From Sphingomonas echinoides ATCC 14820 (GTDB taxonomy: Bacteria > Pseudomonadota > Alphaproteobacteria > Sphingomonadales > Sphingomonadaceae), in assembly GCF_000241465.1 (NCBI RefSeq), contig NZ_JH584235.1:2178888-2242887 (forward strand): DNA of 64,000 bases. The letters run 5' to 3'. Position 1 is the stretch's first letter. Each line of letters starts with the position of its first letter. The notes below the pieces were generated by a model. It was not told the DNA's origin, searched no databases, and saw nothing but the letters and a program-made list of their open reading frames with translations. Made by a program: the position numbers and the translations under genes. Shown here in pieces: positions 56,889 through 63,885 of the stretch.

Positions 56889-58868
56889 TCATGCGTCCAC
56901 CACGAGATCACCCACCGATTTTGCCTGGCAGGCGAGGATGATGCCGTCAGCCTTCTCGTCGGCGGCAAGCGCGTCTTCCACTTCCATCGTCACTTGGCCT
57001 TGCCGCAAGGGGACCTTGCACCTTCCGCAGATGCCGACCCGGCATTCATAGTCGATGGCCACGCCAATCGCCTCGGCCGCCTCGAGGACGGATTGGTCGG
57101 GCGCGAGCGCGCCGTTCTTGCCGGACTTCGAAAATGAGATCGTCGCCTGCGCAGAAGGAATGGCGGGCGGCGTCTGCGGGGTGGCCGATGCCTGGCTGTC
57201 GGTCGCGGTCGCTGCCGGTTCATCTTCAAGGACGGGGCCGCCCTTGGGGGGGGCAAATTCCTCGGTCTTGACCTGCTCCGCCGGCACCTTGAGCTGCGCA
57301 AGCGCCGCCTTCACCGCGTCCATCATCGGCGGCGGGCCGCACAGGTGAACGCGCCTGCTGGCGATTTCGGGAACGGAAGCGGCGATGAAATCGGCCGTCA
57401 AATAACCGGAAGGCCCGGCCCAGTCGGTCCCTTCGGGCTTTGCGACGATGGAGACGATGTGAAGCTTGTGGTGGCGCCGCGCCAGATAGTCGCATTCCTC
57501 GCGAAAGATCAGATCCGTCGGCGTGTTGACACCGTAGAGGAGGTAGATGTCGTGTTCATAGGAGCGGTCCGTCAGGCTGCGCAGCACACTCATCATCGGT
57601 GTGATGCCGACTCCGCCGGCGATCAGGACGATCCCCTCGGCTTCCTTGCCGGTGAAGAAGAACCGGCCCGCGGGCGCCGCAATCTCGAGAAGGTCGCCCG
57701 TGGCGGCATGATCATGGAGATGGCGCGATTCCAGCCCATATTGTTCGCGCTTGATCGTGAGCTCGATATAGTCGCGCTGTGTGGGCGATGACGAGATCGT
57801 GTAGGATCGGCGGACCTTCTGGCCTTCGATCTCCGAGGTGATCGAGGCATATTGGCCGGGCAGGAACGTGAACGGCATCGGCCCGCGGTTCGGTTCCATG
57901 AGCCGGAACGTCTTGACGCTCGGGGTCTCGTCGAAGATCGCGGTGATCCGCAGGACGCCTTTCCACAGTCGCGGCGCTGCCGGCGTGGCGCTTCCGGGCG
58001 TAGCTGCGCCTGCAGGAGCAGCGGGCGCCGGCACGATAGCGGCCGGGGCCGGAGAGGTGGCCGGCCTGGCCGGTGGTGTAGCCCCGCCTGGTGCGAGCCG
58101 CTCCATCAAGCTTGCGATGCGGCGCAGCCGCGCCCATCGGAGTAGCAGCGCCGCAACCAGAGCCGCCGCCAGCAGCGCCATCGCGATCAGGTGCCACCAG
58201 GAAAGGCCCGCCAGCTCGTTTCCGTATGCCATCTGGTCGCTTTCGGCAAAACCCGACTGGGTCTTGAACCAGCTCAGGGCAATCTGCCGGGGAGGGCGGC
58301 CCTCTTCGAGGCCCCTGAGCGCGCCTGCTCCGCTGTCCGCGAGTGCGAGGCCTTCGCGAGCGCCCCTGATCGCATCCTGGGCTCCTTTCGTGTCGTTCGA
58401 CATGAGAGCGTGGTGAAGCCGGGCTTGCTCCGCGGTCAGGACCTCGGCGCCCGACCCCAGGCGGGCGAGAGCCGCGGCGCGTACCGTCCGTCGTGCCTCA
58501 TCGGTCAGGACGGGCCAGTCCATCAGCGAGGGGTAGAAGGGTTTGGCGCCGCCGTTCCCACAGCATCCCGCCGGTCCCGCGCCCATTTTGGCACCCGGCG
58601 ACGGCGCCATCATCCCTTTCATCATCGCCGCCATGGGATCGGCAGCTTTCGCCGCGGCCGGAGCTGCTGCCCCCATCACGTTGCCCGCTGGCATCGCCGC
58701 TGGCGCGGCGGCTCCGCCCGCTGGATGATGCGACGCGTGCTCGGACTCGGCCATCTGCGCCGACGCTGGCGGTGATCCGGAGATCATCGCCAGCGCGAGT
58801 GCGATACCGCTCGTCCTCAAAGCCCGCGATAGCTTGAGGCCGGTGATGTTGTTGTGAGGGCGCGTCAC
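56889..58868 (-). CDS. Fusion of a Met/His/Cys-rich exported domain, one membrane helix, an FAD/NAD(P)H reductase and a 2Fe-2S ferredoxin
   Basis: 659 residues. Signal (21-38), then His/Met/Ala/Pro-rich segment with AGCCGNGG (100-107) and a helical periplasmic part to ~220. TM helix 226-248. Pro/Ala linker, then ferredoxin-reductase domains: FAD RRSYTISS (353-360), NAD IAGGVGITPMMS (416-427), CGPPPMM. A Glu/Ala/Pro linker leads to a plant-type ferredoxin with Fe-S Cys609, 614, 617 and 647 (ECRVGICGRCK, ACQA). The reductase half faces the cytoplasm. I have not met this exact architecture. Confidence 0.85.
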   Translation of the reverse strand: MTRPHNNITGLKLSRALRTSGIALALAMISGSPPASAQMAESEHASHHPAGGAAAPAAMPAGNVMGAAAPAAAKAADPMAAMMKGMMAPSPGAKMGAGPAGCCGNGGAKPFYPSLMDWPVLTDEARRTVRAAALARLGSGAEVLTAEQARLHHALMSNDTKGAQDAIRGAREGLALADSGAGALRGLEEGRPPRQIALSWFKTQSGFAESDQMAYGNELAGLSWWHLIAMALLAAALVAALLLRWARLRRIASLMERLAPGGATPPARPATSPAPAAIVPAPAAPAGAATPGSATPAAPRLWKGVLRITAIFDETPSVKTFRLMEPNRGPMPFTFLPGQYASITSEIEGQKVRRSYTISSSPTQRDYIELTIKREQYGLESRHLHDHAATGDLLEIAAPAGRFFFTGKEAEGIVLIAGGVGITPMMSVLRSLTDRSYEHDIYLLYGVNTPTDLIFREECDYLARRHHKLHIVSIVAKPEGTDWAGPSGYLTADFIAASVPEIASRRVHLCGPPPMMDAVKAALAQLKVPAEQVKTEEFAPPKGGPVLEDEPAATATDSQASATPQTPPAIPSAQATISFSKSGKNGALAPDQSVLEAAEAIGVAIDYECRVGICGRCKVPLRQGQVTMEVEDALAADEKADGIILACQAKSVGDLVVDA

Positions 58869-58880
58869 CTGAGGACTTCC

Positions 58881-59261
58881 TTACATGTCATCCTTCATGG
58901 GCATCGGCTTGTCCGCGGGCATCGGCGCCGGCTTCGCGGCGGCGGGTTTCGGATGGCGGTGCGGGGCGGCCTTGTGCTTGGCCATCGGCTTCTTCTTCAT
59001 GCCGCAGCATCCGGCCTTCTTCGCCATCGGAGGCATGGCCGCGGGCATCTTGTCGTGCTGCATCGGCATGCCGGCCATGCCCGGCATCGTGTCGTGCTTC
59101 TCCATCATGCCGCCTGCCGGCATCGACCTGTCGGCGGGAGGCGCGGGCTGGGCCGAAGTCTGGCCGGCGGCTTGCCCTTGGGCGGAAGCGATGGCGGGCG
59201 ACAGCAAGATGGAACCTGCCAGCGCAAGCGCGCGCAAGCGGAAAGAACCTGTCATGATCAT
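58881..59261 (-). CDS. Met/His-rich secreted protein heading the redox cluster
   Basis: 126 residues from ATG 59261 (ATG 59255 also possible). Signal ending AIASAQG. Mature part has MMEKHDTMPGMAGMPMQHD, AGCCGMKKK and HKAAPHRHPK, and ends PMKDDM. The AGCCG motif also occurs in the next gene's product (56889-58868). Likely periplasmic metal-binding partner of that reductase. Twelve bases upstream of it. Confidence 0.75.
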   Translation of the reverse strand: MIMTGSFRLRALALAGSILLSPAIASAQGQAAGQTSAQPAPPADRSMPAGGMMEKHDTMPGMAGMPMQHDKMPAAMPPMAKKAGCCGMKKKPMAKHKAAPHRHPKPAAAKPAPMPADKPMPMKDDM

Positions 59262-59402
59262 AATCAATACTCCATTGCAATGACCTGGCCGATCATCCGG
59301 CTGGCCACGGTTCTGAGGGACCACAGATGGATTTTGGCCAATATACGTAATTTCCTATTCGCCCGGCGTCGTCGCCTGGCCGCCAGGAGCCGGCGACGAC
59401 AC

Positions 59403-59774
59403 TCAATCATCGCGTGGGGTTCCTGTCGCTCTCTGCCACGGCCAACGGCCCTTGATCTCGACCTCGAGCGAGAAACTCAGGAAGGTTCGTATCAGTACGA
59501 TGCCGGCAAGGACCGCGAGGCTGCTGAGCGTGGGCTGGATCGCGATGGTGTTGATGATGTCGGCCGCGACCAGGAATTCGAGTCCGAGAAGAATGGCTTC
59601 GCCAAGGCTCGACCTGAAGCTGCCCACCACATGCTGGTCGATCGGACCTTTCACGGATTGCTGCAGGAATCTGATCAGCGAAGAACCCGCGCCCACGACG
59701 ATGATCGCCGTCCCCGTGACTTCAATTGCCCGCGTGATCCAGTGGATGCCCTCCACGATGAGGCTCTCGGTCAT
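59403..59774 (-). CDS. DUF1622-family membrane protein
   Basis: 123 residues. VTGTAIIVVGAGSSLIRFL, GSFRSSLGEAILLGLEFLVAADIINTIAI and IRTFLSFSLEVEIKGRWPW match DUF1622. Three helices. ATG 59774 overlaps the upstream gene by ATGA. Function unknown. Confidence 0.8.
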   Translation of the reverse strand: MTESLIVEGIHWITRAIEVTGTAIIVVGAGSSLIRFLQQSVKGPIDQHVVGSFRSSLGEAILLGLEFLVAADIINTIAIQPTLSSLAVLAGIVLIRTFLSFSLEVEIKGRWPWQRATGTPRDD

Positions 59775-60232
59775 CGCGGGCACCGGTGCATCACGTGGCG
59801 AACCCTGCGACCGCCCAATGCGACGAGGCGATCGGGTTCGCGTTCGATGATCACCATGCGTTTTTCGGGCGGCCCCGGGGCGGCGGTCTCCGGCCGCGCC
59901 AGGGAATAGAAGATGGTGTCACCGAGTTCGTACCACTTCCCGGTGGCGCGCGGTGTCCGGTCGGGCAAACGGAGTTCGTTGTAAGAGCCGTCTGCCCTGA
60001 ACTCCCAGGCTGTGCCGGTCTCGCATCCGGACCGGGCATCGAACGACCAGATACCGACAAGATCCGTTTTCGTGCCACGACCCTGGGCGGGCTGGCTCTC
60101 CGCAACAGAAGGCTGGGCCAGGCCGCCAGCTGCAGCGACGATAGCCAAGGCCAAACCTGCTCGGCGGCGGAGCGACGGGGACCGGCCGGGCCAAAGCAAC
60201 GGCGGACCCAAGCGCTGCAAAACGGGTCTCAT
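59771..60232 (-). CDS. Secreted hypothetical protein with a lipocalin-like opening
   Basis: 153 residues. Signal ending SVAESQ. Mature domain begins LVGIWSFDARSGCETGTAWEFRADGSYN and continues as short beta strands, recalling small lipocalin-like proteins of the DUF5004/GxWxF type. Overlaps merR by ATGA and DUF1622 by ATGA, so a three-gene unit. Confidence 0.5.
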   Translation of the reverse strand: MRPVLQRLGPPLLWPGRSPSLRRRAGLALAIVAAAGGLAQPSVAESQPAQGRGTKTDLVGIWSFDARSGCETGTAWEFRADGSYNELRLPDRTPRATGKWYELGDTIFYSLARPETAAPGPPEKRMVIIEREPDRLVALGGRRVRHVMHRCPR

Positions 60233-60693
60233 GAGGGCGCCTTCACCGCGCCGGCTGCAGGAGGGTTTCCGTGCCCTGGTGCGTCTTCCCTGGGAATGCT
60301 CGCGAGATGCGCGAGGATCGGGCAATCCGCGATGGGAATGTCGATCGAGCATTGGGCGGACAGGGCGGACAGGGCGGTCTTGATGCGGGTCAGATCATCG
60401 ATACGGGTGGTCGCTTCATTGATCTTGCTCTCGGTGATGGCCAGGACATCGGCAGTTGTCGCGGTGTCGGACGCGCGCAAATCGAGCAGGCTTCCGATTT
60501 CGCGAAGCGTGAAACCCAGCAGCTGCCCCTTGCGGATGAACCGCACGCGCTCGAGATCGGCGTCGCCATAGGTGCGGTAACCGGCAGAAGACCGGGCGGG
60601 CGGAGGAAGCAGACCGTTGCGCTCGTAATAGCGGATGGTATCGGGACGGATGCCGAGCGCACGCGACAGCTTTCCGATCGTGAAATATGTCAT
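60229..60693 (-). CDS. MerR-family regulator (heavy-metal type)
   Basis: 154 residues from ATG 60693. DNA-binding TIGKLSRALGIRPDTIRYYERNGLLPPPARSSAGYRTY, dimerisation helix, then the metal loop CSIDIPIADCPIL with two Cys eight apart. Leads the merR-lipocalin-like-DUF1622 unit. A perfect dyad lies 16-39 bases upstream. Cu, Zn or Cd response is possible. Confidence 0.8.
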   Translation of the reverse strand: MTYFTIGKLSRALGIRPDTIRYYERNGLLPPPARSSAGYRTYGDADLERVRFIRKGQLLGFTLREIGSLLDLRASDTATTADVLAITESKINEATTRIDDLTRIKTALSALSAQCSIDIPIADCPILAHLASIPREDAPGHGNPPAAGAVKAPS

Positions 60694-60708
60694 GGCGCGT
60701 CTCCGTTG

Positions 60709-60732
60709 CCGCGACCATTCGAAAGGTCGCGG
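60709..60732 (-). promoter_or_regulatory. Perfect dyad upstream of the merR gene
   Basis: CCGCGACC and GGTCGCGG face each other around ATTCGAAA, 16 bases from ATG 60693. Operator for the adjacent regulator is the natural reading; no -35/-10 with 19-base spacing is obvious. Confidence 0.5.
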
Positions 60733-60795
60733 CATTATTCCTTCGATTTGATCTTGCTCGGCCCAGGCAGCGCCGGGCGTTCCCGCCCGCTTTGC

Positions 60796-61134
60796 TTACA
60801 TGTCCTTCATCGGGGCGGACTGACTGTTGTCGGGCGTGCTCGTAGGCGGGGCGCCATTGGGCATCATCGGCCCACCCCGGCGCATGTCGCTGTGGTCCAT
60901 ATCCTGACGGTGGCGCTCATCCATATCGGCCGCCGCGTTGTCGGTCCCGACAGAGTCCGTGGCGGCGGCGGTGTCGTTTTCAAGCGCGCCGGGCGCGCTT
61001 GCAGAGGCATTGGAGGCAGCCTGGTTTTGCGTGCCGTCCGTCTTCTTGCCGCACGCAGCAAGCGTTCCGAGAAGCGCAAGGGCTGTGAGCCCCGAGACGA
61101 TCTTCCCGGACGTATTCGTGAGGTGAGTCTTCAT
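60796..61134 (-). CDS. Met-rich lipoprotein
   Basis: 112 residues. Signal with lipobox LAACG. Mature protein is Asp/Ala/Met/His-rich (MDERHRQDMDHSDMRRGG, PMMPN) and ends PMKDM, like 34019-34381 and 58881-59261. Probably a metal-binding periplasmic or outer-membrane lipoprotein. Confidence 0.7.
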   Translation of the reverse strand: MKTHLTNTSGKIVSGLTALALLGTLAACGKKTDGTQNQAASNASASAPGALENDTAAATDSVGTDNAAADMDERHRQDMDHSDMRRGGPMMPNGAPPTSTPDNSQSAPMKDM

Positions 61135-61220
61135 GATGTGTCTCCGAATGAGAGTGAGCGGTCGAACGCAAATCCCGTCGGACGAGCTTGATAAGCGTGC
61201 TCGACCGACGGATCAGGGTG

Positions 61221-61436
61221 TCATTGCTGCTTGAGAATCTGCAGGCAGCGATCGTGCGAGAGATTCATCGGGTTGCGCCCCTGTCCCTTCATCTCGTTGT
61301 GATCATGGGGCGTCGCGAGACCCATATTGTCTTCCATGGCCTTGCAGCTCGCGATCTGCGCGCTAGTCGGCGGAATGGTCGCGCAAGCGCCGAGCAGCGC
61401 CAGTGGTAGCAATCCCAGCGAGATAGAGTATTTCAT
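61221..61436 (-). CDS. Small lipoprotein
   Basis: 71 residues with lipobox LLGAC. The mature part has Cys and His/Met-containing segments (CKAMEDNMGLATPHDHNEMKG, LSHDRC) with a final LKQQ. Follows merR (61439) by two bases, so part of the same unit and probably under that regulator. Confidence 0.7.
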   Translation of the reverse strand: MKYSISLGLLPLALLGACATIPPTSAQIASCKAMEDNMGLATPHDHNEMKGQGRNPMNLSHDRCLQILKQQ

Positions 61437-61438
61437 GT

Positions 61439-61918
61439 TCAGTCCTTCCCGGTGCAGGTGGTGTGGTCCTCTCCCACGGAAATTTGTTCTGGTTGATCTG
61501 CGGCCAATTGAGACAGCCGCCCGTCCCGAACCAGAAAGAGGATCGGGCAAGGGTCGCTTTCGGCTTCGTGCGAGGGCGCTTCACCCAGCTGCTCAAGGCC
61601 TGTTTCGATAAGCTTGAGCTGTTCCACCCTGGCCAGTGCTTCGCGCAGTTTGACCCGCGTGACGGCGAGGATCTCCGACCCGGCGAGGGCGTCTCCGGCC
61701 CGCACCAGCAGGAGCGCCTGCGTTTCGGTGAGGGTGTAACCGAGCCCCTGTGCAGCGCGAACGAACTTGATGCGTTCGACGTCTGCAGGATGATAGACGC
61801 GGTATCCTGCACTGGTCCGTTGCGGAGCGGGGAGCAGGCCGGTGCGCTCATAATAGCGTATGGTATCCTTTCGAACGCCGGCAGCCTCGGCCAGCTCACC
61901 GATTCTAAGCCGTGACAT
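61439..61918 (-). CDS. MerR-family regulator (metal-responsive)
   Basis: 159 residues. DNA-binding RIGELAEAAGVRKDTIRYYERTGLLPAPQRTSAGYRVY; the C-terminal region has a single Cys in DPCPILFLV and CTGKD at the tail. Unlike the PbrR-type protein, the paired metal-loop Cys are not adjacent. An operator-like dyad at 61942-61966 lies just upstream. Precedes the small lipoprotein. Inducer unknown. Confidence 0.8.
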   Translation of the reverse strand: MSRLRIGELAEAAGVRKDTIRYYERTGLLPAPQRTSAGYRVYHPADVERIKFVRAAQGLGYTLTETQALLLVRAGDALAGSEILAVTRVKLREALARVEQLKLIETGLEQLGEAPSHEAESDPCPILFLVRDGRLSQLAADQPEQISVGEDHTTCTGKD

Positions 61919-61941
61919 GGCAAGTCTCGGAGGCACCGTGC

Positions 61942-61966
61942 CGCTTGGACCTAGGTCCAGGGTCAA
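61942..61966 (-). promoter_or_regulatory. MerR-type operator-like dyad upstream of the second merR
   Basis: Minus strand TTGACC (61961-61966) followed by a spacer containing the palindrome TGGACCTAGGTCCA. It matches the form of the site at 24569-24593 closely. The -10 position, after 19 bases, is GCACGG and weak. Confidence 0.5.
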
Positions 61967-62092
61967 GAGAAATATTTGGACGTCGGTCGATCATCGCCGC
62001 TCTCCTGTCCGCTCAAACGCCGCGCGATTTTTCGTTGCTTGCGGTCGCCATCAGGCATCATGGGGAGCGGCAAGCCCCTCCCCGGCACTCCC

Positions 62093-62455
62093 TTATTTCT
62101 TGCGGAGCTCGACGATGTCGTGAACTGCGGGCGTGCCGTCGGCGACGCTCACATGCGCGAAATGGTCATCGAAAATATGGTCGACCCTGACGTGGCCGAT
62201 GAGGTCTCGACGATAAGCGGGGCCAGTTCCTTTGAAGCCGGAGCCGGGCAGCGTCTTCATGCGATAGACGTCGAGCACCTGTCCGACTGTCGCGCCATCG
62301 GCTTTGCCGACACACACGATCGTTCCGGTCGTGTCTTTGCCGACAATGGATCCGCGCATGAAGAATGTGTGGCCGATGCCGGTCGCCAGAGCGGGAACCG
62401 CGCCGGCGAGGGCGATACCAGCGAGGGCCAGCGATATTGATTTCCTGAAACGCAT
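62093..62455 (-). CDS. Secreted 120-residue protein, first of a tandem pair
   Basis: Signal (LALAGIALAGAVPALA), then GIGHTFFMRGSIVGKDTTGT, VCVGKADGATVGQVLDVYR and a C-terminal VGHVRVDHIFDDHFAHVSV leading to HDIVELRKK. Nearly the same sequence as the next gene (62595-62954). Start ATG 62455. No function recognised. Several His residues in the last third could bind metal. Confidence 0.7.
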   Translation of the reverse strand: MRFRKSISLALAGIALAGAVPALATGIGHTFFMRGSIVGKDTTGTIVCVGKADGATVGQVLDVYRMKTLPGSGFKGTGPAYRRDLIGHVRVDHIFDDHFAHVSVADGTPAVHDIVELRKK

Positions 62456-62594
62456 CTCGATTCCTTTCAATTCATGTCCCCGAGCGCCAAGTCCGGTGTT
62501 CGTCGTTTGATTGCGAGCGCTGGTGCCGGTCTGGTTTCGCAGCGAGGTGTCGCGTTGATGGTAGGGGACGGCGATCGCCGTCCCCGCTGCCAGC

Positions 62595-62954
62595 TTATTT
62601 CTTGCGGAGTTCGACGATGTCGTGGACCGCGGGAGTGCCATCGGCGACGCTCACATGCGCGAAATGGTCATCGAAGATATGATCGATCTTGACGTGCCCG
62701 ACGGCCACGCGACGGAAGCCCGCGCCGGGGGTCTTCGAAGGACCAGGCGTGCTTTGCACACGGTAGACCTCGAGGACCTGTCCGACAGTCGCGCCATCGG
62801 CCTTGCCGACGCAGACGACCGTTCCGGTCGAGTCTTTGCCGACGATCGATCCGCGCATGAAAAAGCTGTGGCCGATGCCCTGGGCGAAGGTGGGCGCGGC
62901 GCCGAGCATGGCGAGGCCAGCAAGCGCGATGGTGATCTTCTTCTTGAGCAACAT
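62595..62954 (-). CDS. Secreted 119-residue protein, second of the tandem pair
   Basis: Signal (LAGLAMLGAAPTFAQ), then GIGHSFFMRGSIVGKDSTGT, the same VCVGKADGATVGQVLEVYR and HIFDDHFAHVSV. Recent tandem duplication of the gene at 62093-62455, with close DNA identity in the 3' half. Its upstream region contains the CGTAACA-N6-ATATT element. Confidence 0.7.
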   Translation of the reverse strand: MLLKKKITIALAGLAMLGAAPTFAQGIGHSFFMRGSIVGKDSTGTVVCVGKADGATVGQVLEVYRVQSTPGPSKTPGAGFRRVAVGHVKIDHIFDDHFAHVSVADGTPAVHDIVELRKK

Positions 62955-63054
62955 GGTGGAAGCCTCCTTGGCTGAGTTTACAAGACCCGCCGAGGAAACC
63001 TGGCGGTGAAGAACCTTTCTTCGCCACCAGAACTATGGACCCAGCTCCCGACTC

Positions 63055-63072
63055 AATATGCGTAATGTTACG
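63055..63072 (-). promoter_or_regulatory. CGTAACA-N6-ATATT element upstream of the tandem secreted-protein genes
   Basis: Minus strand CGTAACA, TTACGC, ATATT, about 100 bases before ATG 62954. Shares the pattern with 34472-34489 and 35918-35935. Confidence 0.45.
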
Positions 63073-63553
63073 AGGACGGATCAAAGGCTCCGGGGAGACA
63101 TCTTTGCGTCTTACGCTTCTCTATTCGCTACTCATTTGCTTGGAACATCGCACAAAAAGGGGAGGACCCAGCCGGATTCCCGCTCGGCCCTGCACCATAG
63201 ATAGAGACCGAACATCGCCAGCCCGAAAAGAAGAATCAGGTCAAGAGACAATCCCAGACCGACCGGAATGGCCACGATGTCCGGCAAGGCTCATTGGCCT
63301 TGCAGGGCTATGCGCGGCCTCCGAGCGCTTGGCGGCCCCTTATGGCAGCCGCAGCGGATGCGAGGTTCAATGACCACGCGCATCTCTCCCGTACGATGCG
63401 GCGGTTTATGGTTGTCACGCCAAGGACTGCGGCATGGGCGATGCCCTCCCGCTGACGGCAGCATCGACCAGCGTCGAGTGACCAAGCCTTGGGTGGAATA
63501 CGTATAGTGGCTGTCTTCGATCCGGCCCAAATTTGGGGGGAAAGGAAGCCGTC
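63073..63553. other. Intergenic region with one possible small membrane ORF
   Basis: About 480 bases with no strongly supported gene apart from the low-confidence small ORF at 63132-63287. No repeats or RNA gene seen. Confidence 0.5.
63132..63287 (-). CDS. Possible 51-residue membrane protein
   Basis: A TTG-initiated frame reading VAIPVGLGLSLDLILLFGLA then MFGLYLWCRAERESGWVLPF. One convincing transmembrane segment, basic and aromatic C-terminal side. No clear Shine-Dalgarno and TTG start, so it may not be translated. Confidence 0.25.
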   Translation of the reverse strand: MPDIVAIPVGLGLSLDLILLFGLAMFGLYLWCRAERESGWVLPFLCDVPSK

Positions 63554-63820
63554 ATGACCGATGCAAGCAAGCTCAGTGTGATACGATGTGCCGCGAGCAG
63601 CGCTGCCGCTCTTTCCACTGTCTTCGTGCTTTGCTGGCTCGCGGCGACTTTGTTCGGTCCGATCGGGTCACACATGTTTGTGACGATGTTCACGCCAGCT
63701 CCGCCGGGATCGTTCGTCGCGCTGGGGGCGGGGTTGTGCTGGTCGATCGTCTTCGGAGCAGCCGTGGGAGGTCTCTTCGCCGCATTCCACAATTGGATCG
63801 GTCATTGGCAGCGTCCCTAG
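63554..63820 (+). CDS. Small membrane protein, DUF5676-like
   Basis: 88 residues with two helices (AAALSTVFVLCWLAATLFGP and ALGAGLCWSIVFGAAVGGLFAAFHNW). ATG 63554 is preceded by AAAGGAAG. The pattern resembles the DUF5676 group often next to metal-resistance and DUF2933 genes. Family assignment is by eye. Confidence 0.55.
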   Translation: MTDASKLSVIRCAASSAAALSTVFVLCWLAATLFGPIGSHMFVTMFTPAPPGSFVALGAGLCWSIVFGAAVGGLFAAFHNWIGHWQRP

Positions 63821-63885
63821 GACGGCGCAGCGCAAGTGAGCAATCAGCAATTTTTAACGAGTTCTATATTCAAGGAAACGTGATC

